NCBI GenBank assembly: GCA_963931615.1
Contig: OZ007032.1
Location: 1,550,001 to 1,614,000 of the forward strand
Length of the DNA stretch: 64,000 bases
Direction of reading: 5' to 3'
Source of the DNA: Coprenecus sp902388455
Lineage (GTDB): Bacteria > Bacteroidota > Bacteroidia > Bacteroidales > UBA932
Part shown: positions 45,701 to 53,910 of the stretch, piece by piece
Layout of the letters: every line of letters begins with the position of its first letter
How positions within the stretch are numbered: position 1 is the first letter of the stretch
The notes under the pieces: generated by a model
Told to the model about the DNA's origin: nothing
Databases searched by the model: none
Seen by the model: the letters and a program-made list of their open reading frames with translations, nothing else
Translations under genes and position numbers: made by a program

Positions 45701-46839
45701 CCAAAAGGCATTTGAGCGATATTCTGATATCGATAAAGGCCAAAAATAAAGTCGTCACACGCAATGTCAACAAGACAAAACGCAAGGGCGGATCTAACGA
45801 GAAAGTCCAGCTGACTCCCCGTGGACAGCTCCACAACGAGACTGTTTACGGACAGATACTGCAATACGAGTGCAAGGAAGAGAAAGTCGGTAGCGCTTTC
45901 GATGCAGACAAAATCGCTACCGTGGCCTGCGAACGCTACCGTAATGCCCTTTACCAGAGGCTGGCACAATACGACAGCAACCCCAAGAAGGCCTTCAGCG
46001 GTTCCAACAGCCTTGAAAAGAATCCTGTCTTCACAGACATCCTGCACAGCGAGCAGGTGCCTCAAAGAGTCAAGACTGTCAGGCTGTCTCCTGTCTACAC
46101 GATACGCAAGCAGATTGACCCCAATCTTAAAATAGACAAGGTCATAGACAGCCACATTAGACGGATCCTCACCGAAAGGCTTGAAGAATTCGGAAATGAC
46201 CCCAAGAAGGCATTCTCCAACTTGGACGAGAATCCTATCTGGCTCAACAAGGACAAGGGCATACAGATTAAACGGGTCACAATCAGCGGGCCTACAAGCG
46301 TCTACGCACTGCATGAGAAGCGTAATATGCTCGGCACTCAGATTGTGAACAACCAGGGGAAACCCATACCTTCCGACTTCGTCAGCCTGAGCAACAATCA
46401 CCATATCGCAATATTTATCGACCCAGACGGGACTCTACAGGAGCAGCCCGTACCGTTCATGGAGGCAGTCGCCAGAGTCAGCCTCGGAGACCCGGTCATA
46501 GACAAGACATACAAAGTCAAGGATGGCTGGAAGTTCCTGTTCTCCATGAAGCAGAACGAGTATTTTGTATTTCCGAACAATGAGACCGGTTTCGACCCCA
46601 ACACCATAGATTTGCTCAATCCGATTAATTACCCGGCAATCAGTCAGAATCTTTACAGGGTTCAGAAACTTGCAAGTAAATATTATGTCTTCCGCCACCA
46701 TTTAGAAACAACTGTTGCTGAAGACAATACATTAAGAGACACCACATGGAAAAGGATACAGAATGTCAATGGCCTTAAAGGCATTGTGAAAGTACGCATA
46801 GACCACTTAGGCAACATAGTCCAGACAGGAGAATACTGA
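42799..46839 (+). CDS. cas9: Type II-C CRISPR-associated endonuclease Cas9
   Basis: A 1346-aa RNA-guided DNA endonuclease. RuvC-I is KKILGLDLGVSSIGWALVNE with catalytic Asp8. An Arg-rich bridge helix follows (about 55-85, TLKRSMRRNLQRYKLRREAL), then a REC lobe. RuvC-II is DEIRVELARELKKNAAERQ (Glu near 667). The HNH domain has FDIEHIIPQSRLFDDSFANK with catalytic His near 751. RuvC-III is NDHRHHAMDALTVAFTRRS (His/Asp near 916-920). The last about 250 residues should be the PAM-interacting region. All nuclease residues are present, so it looks active. Its stop is 1 base before cas1. The absence of csn2 and cas4 makes it subtype II-C. Confidence 0.98.
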   Translation: MKKILGLDLGVSSIGWALVNEAENKDEKSSIIRLGVRVNPLTVDEKGNFETGKSITTNADRTLKRSMRRNLQRYKLRREALIDTLKSYGWISDSSILAESGKDTTFQTLKLRAKAAGEEISLEELARVFLNINKKRGYKSSRKLNKSENTDDGSLIDGIETARILSEEGITPGEYSYRLLCEGKEEKNLPEFYKSDLENEFERIWTFQRQFYPDIMTDILKEELSGKSEKQTWAICEKPFNIAGIKRTSKGKDLAKENYLWRSLALKEQLDLEQLAVVLQKVNAQLKKSDSYLGKISDRSKELYFKHQTVGQYQLEQLLKDQHSSLRNQVFYRQDYMEEFDRIWETQSRFHPELTTEMRNTLRNIIIFYQRPLKSQKSLVAYCEFEKGRKVCPKSSPIFQEFKIWQMLNNLKIDGMYLDIDAKEMLFKELSIQKELSKTDVLRILFSKSKGHDMNFRKLEGNRTQATLFQAYSRILSLSGHGEIDSSKGADAIIAKTAAVFSALGIDTGILTFDSSNSGKDMESEPLYRLWHLIYSYTEDNSKTGYDSLVRKLHDEFGFDPEYGKILAAVIFEDDYGSLSTKAMCRILPHMKEGMEYSEACAEAGYRHSQRSLTKEEIESREYKDRLDILPKNTLRNPVVEKILNQMINVVNGVIDTYGKPDEIRVELARELKKNAAERQSMTDAINRSTKENKNIEEKLKQDFGMSHVSRNSIIRYKLYMELKDNGFKTLYSNTYIPYEDLFSKRFDIEHIIPQSRLFDDSFANKTLESKDINITKGDMTALDFVTDKYGQEGLEEYRSRVEMLFKNNAISKTKYRNLLRTGKDIPENFIQRDLRDTQYISKKALEMLGDIVKSVVATSGEITARLREDWGLVDVLKELNWDKYDKLGLTEYYNDPDGRRISRIKDWTKRNDHRHHAMDALTVAFTRRSIIQYLNTLNAKDKEQQQEIISKGRLIPPMPFDEIRSEAKRHLSDILISIKAKNKVVTRNVNKTKRKGGSNEKVQLTPRGQLHNETVYGQILQYECKEEKVGSAFDADKIATVACERYRNALYQRLAQYDSNPKKAFSGSNSLEKNPVFTDILHSEQVPQRVKTVRLSPVYTIRKQIDPNLKIDKVIDSHIRRILTERLEEFGNDPKKAFSNLDENPIWLNKDKGIQIKRVTISGPTSVYALHEKRNMLGTQIVNNQGKPIPSDFVSLSNNHHIAIFIDPDGTLQEQPVPFMEAVARVSLGDPVIDKTYKVKDGWKFLFSMKQNEYFVFPNNETGFDPNTIDLLNPINYPAISQNLYRVQKLASKYYVFRHHLETTVAEDNTLRDTTWKRIQNVNGLKGIVKVRIDHLGNIVQTGEY

Positions 46840-46840
46840 T

Positions 46841-47749
46841 ATGATAAAGCGCACCCTATATTTCGGCAATCCTGCATACCTCTCGCTCAAGCTCGGGCAG
46901 CTGGTCGTCAAGATACCGGACAGTCAGGACAACATGGAGACCGTCCGGACGATTCCCATTGAGGACATAGGAATCGTCATCCTCGACCACAAGCAGATAA
47001 CCCTCACTCAAGGCCTTATCGAGAGCCTGCTGGACAACAACTGCGCCCTCATAACATGCTCGTCCAACCACCTTCCCGTCGGCCTGATGCTGCCGCTCTA
47101 CGGCAATACCATCCAGAACGAGCGTTTCCGCTACCAGATAGATGCCTCTTTGCCCCTCCGCAAACAGCTGTGGCAACAGACCGTCCAGGCAAAAATATCA
47201 AATCAGGCCGCTGTTCTGAAATACGCCACCGGCTCCGTCCACAACAACATGCAGATATGGGCCGCTGATGTCCGCAGCGGAGACTCTGCCAACATGGAGG
47301 CCAGGGCCGCCGCATACTACTGGAAAACCTTGTTCCAGGACATAGACGGATTCGTCAGAGGAAGGGACGAGGACGAACCCAACAATCTGCTCAACTACGG
47401 ATACGCCATAGTCCGAGCCATAATCGCACGCGCATTGGTTTCCAGCGGCCTGCTCCCCACTCTCGGCATCCACCACCACAACCGTTACAACGCCTACTGC
47501 CTCGCCGACGATATCATGGAACCGTACCGTCCGTATGTGGACAAAGCCGTATTCGATATCTGCCGTAGAGGCGGATCTTTGAAACTCACCACCGATCTCA
47601 AGCGCGAGCTGCTGTCCATTCCCACAATGGATGTCTGCATCAACGACAAACGCAGTCCGCTGATGGTCGCCGCAACTACTACTACCGCCTCGCTTGTAAA
47701 GTGTTTTACCGGCGAGATGAGGAGGATATCCTATCCTCTGATAACATAA
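46841..47749 (+). CDS. cas1: CRISPR-associated integrase Cas1 (type II)
   Basis: A 302-aa metal-dependent integrase that, with Cas2, inserts new spacers. The start MIKRTLYFGNPAYLSLKLGQ is typical of type II Cas1. The C-terminal helical domain has NNLLNYGYAIVRAIIARALV, GLLPTLGIHHHNRYNAYCLA (active-site His) and DDIMEPYRPYVDKAVF (Asp), with the Glu upstream near EARAAAYYWKTLF. Its length is standard. It lies one base after cas9 and six before cas2. Confidence 0.97.
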   Translation: MIKRTLYFGNPAYLSLKLGQLVVKIPDSQDNMETVRTIPIEDIGIVILDHKQITLTQGLIESLLDNNCALITCSSNHLPVGLMLPLYGNTIQNERFRYQIDASLPLRKQLWQQTVQAKISNQAAVLKYATGSVHNNMQIWAADVRSGDSANMEARAAAYYWKTLFQDIDGFVRGRDEDEPNNLLNYGYAIVRAIIARALVSSGLLPTLGIHHHNRYNAYCLADDIMEPYRPYVDKAVFDICRRGGSLKLTTDLKRELLSIPTMDVCINDKRSPLMVAATTTTASLVKCFTGEMRRISYPLIT

Positions 47750-47755
47750 TTTCCT

Positions 47756-48091
47756 ATGAACGAACGGATAAGCGAATATAGAGTCATGTGGGTACTGGTC
47801 TTTTTCGATTTGCCGACTGATACGAAAAAAGAGCGCAAGGCCGCTGCCGAATTCAGAAAACAGCTGATTAAGGACGGCTTCATCATGTTCCAGTTCTCCA
47901 TCTACATGCGCCACTGCCCCAGCGTAGAAAATGCCAATGTCCATATCCGCAGAGTAAAATCCGTTCTTCCGCCATTAGGGCAGGTCGGAATTCTTTCCAT
48001 TACCGACAAACAATTCGGAGCTATGGAGCTATTTTCCGAGAAAAAGGAACGTCAACCGCCTATCGACTATCTCCAGTTAGAACTCTTTTAA
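47756..48091 (+). CDS. cas2: CRISPR-associated protein Cas2
   Basis: This 111-aa ferredoxin-fold partner of Cas1 in spacer integration starts MNERISEYRVMWVLVFFDLP, with the conserved first-strand Asp. TKKERKAAAEFRKQLIKDGF and MFQFSIYMRHCPSVENANVH are characteristic of type II Cas2. It is the last gene of the cas operon and is followed by a terminator before the array. Confidence 0.97.
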   Translation: MNERISEYRVMWVLVFFDLPTDTKKERKAAAEFRKQLIKDGFIMFQFSIYMRHCPSVENANVHIRRVKSVLPPLGQVGILSITDKQFGAMELFSEKKERQPPIDYLQLELF

Positions 48092-48108
48092 TGCTCGAAA
48101 CACAAACA

Positions 48109-48137
48109 AAAAATCCGACATCGCTGCCGGATTTTTA
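48109..48137 (+). terminator. Terminator of the cas operon
   Basis: AAATCCG (48111-48117) pairs with CGGATTT (48128-48134), followed by TT. An A-run precedes the stem, so it could also stop leftward transcripts leaving the array. Confidence 0.8.
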
Positions 48138-48189
48138 ATTCTGCAAACGTATCCTAAGTCGTTGTTATCATTTATCTTACAGACATCCT

Positions 48190-51100
48190 GCTGTTTGCAG
48201 TCCGTCAAAGATACAAAGTTTGAAAGCAATTCACAACTATCCCTGCATCGGTATGTTTGTCCTTACGCTGTTTGCAGTCCGTCAAAGATACAAAGTTTGA
48301 AAGCAATTCACAACACCTGCGGCAAGCGGGGTAGAGGACGTGGAGCTGTTTGCAGTCCGTCAAAGATACAAAGTTTGAAAGCAATTCACAACGTAGGCAG
48401 TTTTATTATCAATCTGAGGATAGCTGTTTGCAGTCCGTCAAAGATACAAAGTTTGAAAGCAATTCACAACCGAGCCGCTGTGGAAGGGGCAGAAGCCCGA
48501 GCTGTTTGCAGTCCGTCAAAGATACAAAGTTTGAAAGCAATTCACAACCCGCATACCGCTCTTGTATGCCCCGAGAAGGCTGTTTGCAGTCCGTCAAAGA
48601 TACAAAGTTTGAAAGCAATTCACAACCCTCGCGTACTCCCGGAGTTTCCCGGCAATGCTGTTTGCAGTCCGTCAAAGATACAAAGTTTGAAAGCAATTCA
48701 CAACCTTGCGACAAGTACGCATCCATAACCTCCTGCTGTTTGCAGTCCGTCAAAGATACAAAGTTTGAAAGCAATTCACAACCGAATACTTCGCCTATGC
48801 GGAGGAGTGCAAGCTGTTTGCAGTCCGTCAAAGATACAAAGTTTGAAAGCAATTCACAACCGCACCCCCTTTGATAGTTCAAAATAGGGGGCTGTTTGCA
48901 GTCCGTCAAAGATACAAAGTTTGAAAGCAATTCACAACCACCACAAAATCCATCTGTGCCCACCTCTCGCTGTTTGCAGTCCGTCAAAGATACAAAGTTT
49001 GAAAGCAATTCACAACACATCTTGCAGAGAGCACTCAATGAGTGCTGCTGTTTGCAGTCCGTCAAAGATACAAAGTTTGAAAGCAATTCACAACAAATGC
49101 TCAAATTGCATCAAAGGAAACCCAGCTGTTTGCAGTCCGTCAAAGATACAAAGTTTGAAAGCAATTCACAACCTACACAGACACCACGCGAAGTACGTGA
49201 AAGCTGTTTGCAGTCCGTCAAAGATACAAAGTTTGAAAGCAATTCACAACCCGAGACTCTTCCTAACCCCAGCCAACCACGCTGTTTGCAGTCCGTCAAA
49301 GATACAAAGTTTGAAAGCAATTCACAACTGAATAGATGGGATATGAGCCGTAAAGGTCGCTGTTTGCAGTCCGTCAAAGATACAAAGTTTGAAAGCAATT
49401 CACAACTGAGCAGGATGCAGTTACCAGCCTCGCGGTGCTGTTTGCAGTCCGTCAAAGATACAAAGTTTGAAAGCAATTCACAACTAACTATTCCGAGAAT
49501 GTTAGTAACCAAATGCTGTTTGCAGTCCGTCAAAGATACAAAGTTTGAAAGCAATTCACAACCTTTACAGACGCATCATCGAAGAGCCTCGGGCTGTTTG
49601 CAGTCCGTCAAAGATACAAAGTTTGAAAGCAATTCACAACGCGCAATCTCCACGGCATAGGGACGCACGTGCTGTTTGCAGTCCGTCAAAGATACAAAGT
49701 TTGAAAGCAATTCACAACCTTTGCCTCCACCATCGAAAGGAAAGAGGTGCTGTTTGCAGTCCGTCAAAGATACAAAGTTTGAAAGCAATTCACAACGATT
49801 GTAGCACTTATCGAGTGTGAAGATGGGCTGTTTGCAGTCCGTCAAAGATACAAAGTTTGAAAGCAATTCACAACTCCGGCATCGCTGCGCTCTCGTTCCT
49901 TTTGCGCTGTTTGCAGTCCGTCAAAGATACAAAGTTTGAAAGCAATTCACAACCATCTCCTCGAATTCATAATCTACACAAAAGCTGTTTGCAGTCCGTC
50001 AAAGATACAAAGTTTGAAAGCAATTCACAACTTGTCACGTCCAAACCTGTCATCCCCTTTGGCTGTTTGCAGTCCGTCAAAGATACAAAGTTTGAAAGCA
50101 ATTCACAACCCTGACACCTTGGTTGTCCTCGTAACTCCTGCTGTTTGCAGTCCGTCAAAGATACAAAGTTTGAAAGCAATTCACAACTTGTCTTTCCATG
50201 CTTGCGACATGGCTGCAGCTGTTTGCAGTCCGTCAAAGATACAAAGTTTGAAAGCAATTCACAACCTGGTTGCCGCTCTTGTATATGTCATAACTGCTGT
50301 TTGCAGTCCGTCAAAGATACAAAGTTTGAAAGCAATTCACAACCCTGACATCCTCCATCAATACCTGCGTATTGCTGTTTGCAGTCCGTCAAAGATACAA
50401 AGTTTGAAAGCAATTCACAACCCATTGAAATTGCCAAATCTTGTCTATAATGCTGTTTGCAGTCCGTCAAAGATACAAAGTTTGAAAGCAATTCACAACC
50501 TGCTTGTTTTTCAAAAAGCCTCCATCGCAGCTGTTTGCAGTCCGTCAAAGATACAAAGTTTGAAAGCAATTCACAACCTATCTACAAGGCGGTGCAACAC
50601 TCGTATTGCTGTTTGCAGTCCGTCAAAGATACAAAGTTTGAAAGCAATTCACAACATCCATATAGAACAAAGGAATTTCAATAAAGCTGTTTGCAGTCCG
50701 TCAAAGATACAAAGTTTGAAAGCAATTCACAACGCGCAGGAAGCGTTGGACTTGATGCAGCGGCTGTTTGCAGTCCGTCAAAGATACAAAGTTTGAAAGC
50801 AATTCACAACGGTAGGGCGGCTCTACAAGGCTCTCCGCATGCTGTTTGCAGTCCGTCAAAGATACAAAGTTTGAAAGCAATTCACAACGTATTTGCTCAT
50901 ATGCCGCCACGATAGCGAGCTGTTTGCAGTCCGTCAAAGATACAAAGTTTGAAAGCAATTCACAACCAGGGCCAGGGGCGAGGCTTCTGCGGAGCTGCTG
51001 TTTGCAGTCCGTCAAAGATACAAAGTTTGAAAGCAATTCACAACAAGGCTGCCGGTCTTAACCCTAATCTTATCGCTGTTTGCAGTCCGTCAAAGATACA

Positions 51101-51980
51101 AAGTTTGAAAGCAATTCACAACCCAACATCCGAAAGTGTGTTAATAGGTCTTGCTGTTTGCAGTCCGTCAAAGATACAAAGTTTGAAAGCAATTCACAAC
51201 TAATCTGACATTTTTGTTATGAGAAGTTTAGCTGTTTGCAGTCCGTCAAAGATACAAAGTTTGAAAGCAATTCACAACATGTTACGCGCAACGAGCACGC
51301 ATCCATAGGCTGTTTGCAGTCCGTCAAAGATACAAAGTTTGAAAGCAATTCACAACTGAAAATTGCGCCTATGCGGGCGGCTGGGGGCTGTTTGCAGTCC
51401 GTCAAAGATACAAAGTTTGAAAGCAATTCACAACTTGTCGGTACGGTGGGTGATGCTGCACCCGGCTGTTTGCAGTCCGTCAAAGATACAAAGTTTGAAA
51501 GCAATTCACAACTTACTGACAAGCCTAATCAGGACGGTCTTGGCTGTTTGCAGTCCGTCAAAGATACAAAGTTTGAAAGCAATTCACAACTTTTATTGAA
51601 CGGGTAATGTATTCCATCTTGCTGTTTGCAGTCCGTCAAAGATACAAAGTTTGAAAGCAATTCACAACTTCGTCGGTAGTCATTTCAAAGTCATCGTGGC
51701 TGTTTGCAGTCCGTCAAAGATACAAAGTTTGAAAGCAATTCACAACTATTGCATTTGTATTTTAATGCACTATTATGCTGTTTGCAGTCCGTCAAAGATA
51801 CAAAGTTTGAAAGCAATTCACAACCCCTTGGTGAAATGGGAGGACATGCCATGTGCTGTTTGCAGTCCGTCAAAGATACAAAGTTTGAAAGCAATTCACA
51901 ACTGAACGCTTCTTTTTTCTGTAGTCCATTTCGCTGTTTGCAGTCCGTCAAAGATACAAAGTTTGAAAGCAATTCACAAC
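48190..51980 (-). CRISPR. Main CRISPR array, 49 repeats and 48 spacers
   Basis: A 48-bp repeat (plus strand begins GCTGTTTGCAG, ends CAATTCACAAC) recurs 49 times with starts 77-79 bp apart. Spacers are 30 bp, except a few of 29 or 31. I saw no variant repeat and no duplicate spacer. The tracrRNA anti-repeat matches the GTTGTGAATTGC end, so the crRNA sense is leftward: the 5' end of the precursor is at the right and it runs towards cas2. In that sense each repeat holds GTTG (repeat positions 1-4), 20 bases, and TATCTTTG (25-32), a near-consensus promoter whose start would be about position 36. Translated frames through the array are artefacts of the repeat. Confidence 0.98.
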
Positions 51981-52100
51981 CCGGAATTAATGACTACGTG
52001 TATTTTCGCAATTTCCTCTGATGAAAAACTCATACGCCTGTAATTTTACAGGCAAAGAAAAAAATATAAAAACACGTAGTAAAGGACAAAGGTTTCGACT
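51981..52100 (-). promoter_or_regulatory. Candidate array leader with nested inverted repeats
   Basis: The A/T-rich segment right of the last repeat lies at the 5' end of the predicted crRNA precursor. It contains GCCTGTAA/TTTACAGGC as an inner hairpin (about 52035-52052). An outer imperfect inverted repeat reads ACTACGTGTATTTT (51992-52005) against AAAAACACGTAGT (52068-52080). On the minus strand TTTG followed after 18 bases by TATATTTT gives a possible leader promoter. The leader role is inferred from position. Confidence 0.45.
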
Positions 52101-52103
52101 TTT

Positions 52104-52331
52104 TTACATCTGCTTGTGGTGCCACCAATTCCGGAATCCTACCATAAAATTGAAAAACACATTGCTGAGACCATTCACCAGCAGAAAACAAATTCCAATA
52201 ATAAGCAAAAGCACAAACAACAGAAAAAACCACAACCCCGTTGAATCATCAACGAGATATGCTACAAGTAGTGTCAGACACGTGACCGCAGCATAAATGA
52301 TAGCTGTTATAGTTTTTTTAGAGAGTGCCAT
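52104..52331 (-). CDS. Small two-helix membrane protein
   Basis: A 75-aa protein, MALSKKTITAIIYAAVTCLT at the start, with two hydrophobic spans (about 9-28 and 34-58) and a basic, Trp-rich tail (VGFRNWWHHKQM). Support comes from a promoter directly upstream (GTTG-N20-TACTTTTG, 52381-52350) that would start transcription about 15 bases before the ATG. An in-frame extension to 52352 would run through the promoter. I recall no characterised function. It lies between the CRISPR leader and three unknown genes on the same strand; any link with CRISPR is unproven. Confidence 0.6.
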   Translation of the reverse strand: MALSKKTITAIIYAAVTCLTLLVAYLVDDSTGLWFFLLFVLLLIIGICFLLVNGLSNVFFNFMVGFRNWWHHKQM

Positions 52332-52349
52332 ATCAATATTATCACACTG

Positions 52350-52381
52350 CAAAAGTAGAAACTATTCCGCTGATTCGCAAC
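52350..52381 (-). promoter_or_regulatory. Promoter of the small membrane protein gene
   Basis: On the minus strand GTTG (52381-52378), 20 bases, TACTTTTG (52357-52350). The geometry equals that inside the CRISPR repeat. It overlaps a CCGCTGATT/AATCAGCGG hairpin (52367-52392) that spans the stop codon of the upstream gene. Confidence 0.65.
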
Positions 52382-52385
52382 AAAA

Positions 52386-52766
52386 TCAGCGGATATCCGT
52401 AACCTGCCCCTCGATGGTGCGGACCACAGTCATCGTAACCCGTCCCGTCAGACCTCTCAGAAGTGCCATGTAGGTACCTGTGAAGAGGTATCCCCAAATA
52501 AACCTATTGTATATCGGCTCATAGACTTTCTTCTTACGCCCGCTGCGGCCTCTCTTCATGTCCAGAAAACGGATATGGAGCGGATAGCTCAGGATGAGAC
52601 GCTTTCCGAGGGCGTCGTTAAGCACCGGCTGCTGTTGGGTAGACTGCAGAAGAGAGCCGCTGCGGCTGTTGTACGACATGGCGGCCACGACCTCCTGATG
52701 CTCCAGCAGGTTGTTGGCTCTGGACGTGAGCAGGTCCTTGAAATATGATGACACCTCGCTTACCAT
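52386..52766 (-). CDS. Unrecognised protein, third gene of a trio between the arrays
   Basis: A 126-aa protein I do not recognise. It starts MVSEVSSYFKDLLTSRANNL and has a Q/S-rich patch (GSLLQSTQQQPVLNDALGK). A strand-rich middle (RLILSYPLHIRFLDMKRGR) precedes a basic patch (RSGRKKK) and a hydrophobic segment (NRFIWGYLFTGTYMALLRG). The C-terminus is beta-like (RVTMTVVRTIEGQVTDIR). There is no signal peptide. It is 6 bases behind the 178-aa gene and so in one operon. The small-protein trio resembles a phage structural (neck or tail) module in size and order, but I have no motif to prove that. Confidence 0.6.
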   Translation of the reverse strand: MVSEVSSYFKDLLTSRANNLLEHQEVVAAMSYNSRSGSLLQSTQQQPVLNDALGKRLILSYPLHIRFLDMKRGRSGRKKKVYEPIYNRFIWGYLFTGTYMALLRGLTGRVTMTVVRTIEGQVTDIR

Positions 52767-52772
52767 GGTGCA

Positions 52773-53309
52773 TTAAATCCAGTCGACACCGCGCATCTTG
52801 AACATGAGGGTCCAGCCATAGCTGTTGGAGAGCTCGCGGGCGTAGAACGGGGTGATGTCGTTCGGAAAGAGCATCCTGCGGATGAAGGAATCGGAGTCGT
52901 CGGAGCGCATGTCGTCCCTGATGGCGGCGATGATTCGGAGCAGGCGGTCCGAGACCAGCAGCTCGTCGGCCATGTCCAGGGCGGCGGAAGACATGGGCCG
53001 GGCCACCGTCACGGCCAGCGAGAAATCATCGCTCTTGACGTTGCGCAGATCCTCCGAGGAGGTGATGCCTCCGTAGTCCACGAACAGATAGACACCCTTG
53101 ACCTGGCCTATGCGCCTGGTCACGCTCTCTTCCTGGACTCCGAAGATGTAGTCGGTCAGTTCAGGAAAGCGGCCCTCCGCGGCAGCCCTGGCCCTTGTCC
53201 GCAGCCGGCTGTAGTCCTCGTCTCCGGATGCCTTGGTGAAGAAGCGGTCCACCACGTCAGGTGTGACGTAGCGGGCGAAATAAACGAATATGTCCTTCAG
53301 TATGTTCAT
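52773..53309 (-). CDS. Unrecognised protein, second gene of the trio
   Basis: A 178-aa protein without a family I can name. The N-terminus (MNILKDIFVYFARYVTPDVV) is helical. The middle has VYLFVDYGGITSSEDLRNVK and FSLAVTVARPMSSAALDMAD, a beta-alpha pattern. The C-terminus (ITPFYARELSNSYGWTLMFK) is conserved-looking and aromatic. There is no signal peptide. Its start overlaps the stop of the 104-aa gene by 4 bases (ATGA). Base composition matches the host genes, unlike the A/T-rich leader next to it. A phage-derived virion protein is possible but unproven. Confidence 0.65.
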   Translation of the reverse strand: MNILKDIFVYFARYVTPDVVDRFFTKASGDEDYSRLRTRARAAAEGRFPELTDYIFGVQEESVTRRIGQVKGVYLFVDYGGITSSEDLRNVKSDDFSLAVTVARPMSSAALDMADELLVSDRLLRIIAAIRDDMRSDDSDSFIRRMLFPNDITPFYARELSNSYGWTLMFKMRGVDWI

Positions 53310-53620
53310 GATTTTGTAATTATTCCCAATACCTGTTCTACACTCAGATTAAGTTCTGAGGCTATCTCCTGCGGCTTCATCCTGCAGGAGTTCAGCGAGT
53401 GGATGCTGTCGACGGTCTGCTTGAGCAGCACGTCGAGATGGGTGAATAGGTTCATGCCGCCCACCTTGTCGATGTCACCGTAGCCTTTCTCGGAAAGGGT
53501 GTACAGTGATCCCTCCATGCCCAAAGGAGAGGAGTATTTCGCTCCGGAAGCACGGTGAAAGAGCAGGTCGTATTTCGGGATACGCGATATCCACTCGATG
53601 ACTGCCTGAAAATTGAGCAT
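53306..53620 (-). CDS. Unrecognised protein abutting a CRISPR repeat, first gene of the trio
   Basis: A 104-aa protein, MLNFQAVIEWISRIPKYDLL at the start, whose ATG lies only 2 bases from the satellite CRISPR repeat. The frame is open through the array, but those residues are repeat-encoded and I exclude them. The C-terminal 25 residues (MKPQEIASELNLSVEQVLGI) look like a short helix-turn-helix. No normal promoter exists upstream, because the CRISPR repeats occupy the space. The promoter-like box inside the adjacent repeat could supply one, with a start about 15 bases before this ATG. The gene may be truncated at its 5' end by the array. Confidence 0.6.
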   Translation of the reverse strand: MLNFQAVIEWISRIPKYDLLFHRASGAKYSSPLGMEGSLYTLSEKGYGDIDKVGGMNLFTHLDVLLKQTVDSIHSLNSCRMKPQEIASELNLSVEQVLGIITKS

Positions 53621-53622
53621 CA

Positions 53623-53826
53623 GCTGTTTGCAGTCCGTCAAAGATACAAAGTTTGAAAGCAATTCACAACTTACTTCCGAGTATGGTGCTCTCCGCAATC
53701 GCTGTTTGCAGTCCGTCAAAGATACAAAGTTTGAAAGCAATTCACAACTGAGGGTAATGTATATTTCATTACCGGGGAGCTGTTTGCAGTCCGTCAAAGA
53801 TACAAAGTTTGAAAGCAATTCACAAC
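53623..53826 (-). CRISPR. Satellite CRISPR array, 3 repeats and 2 spacers
   Basis: Three copies of the same 48-bp repeat (starts 53623, 53701, 53779) with two 30-bp spacers, in the same orientation as the main array and 1.64 kb from its end. The repeats look identical to the main ones, so the split is recent or the copies are kept identical by recombination. The right flank differs from that of the main array and contains an ACTCCA/TGGAGT hairpin (53866-53886). Confidence 0.96.
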
Positions 53827-53910
53827 TTACTTGGGATTACTTTTTGCCAATACACGTAATCGTCTACTCCAGTAACATATTGGAGTCGCTGCTGTAAAAA
53901 ATGATAAAAT

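Noticed and set aside
42799..48091. Assignment to subtype II-A or II-B
   Set aside because: No csn2 or cas4 after cas2 and only cas9-cas1-cas2 are present; Cas9 length and tracrRNA layout fit II-C.
48162..52021. Many open frames of 60-290 codons on both strands through the arrays, with repeated peptide blocks
   Set aside because: They are translations of the 48-bp repeat plus 30-bp spacers; 78 is divisible by three, which keeps frames open. No start sites or protein features.
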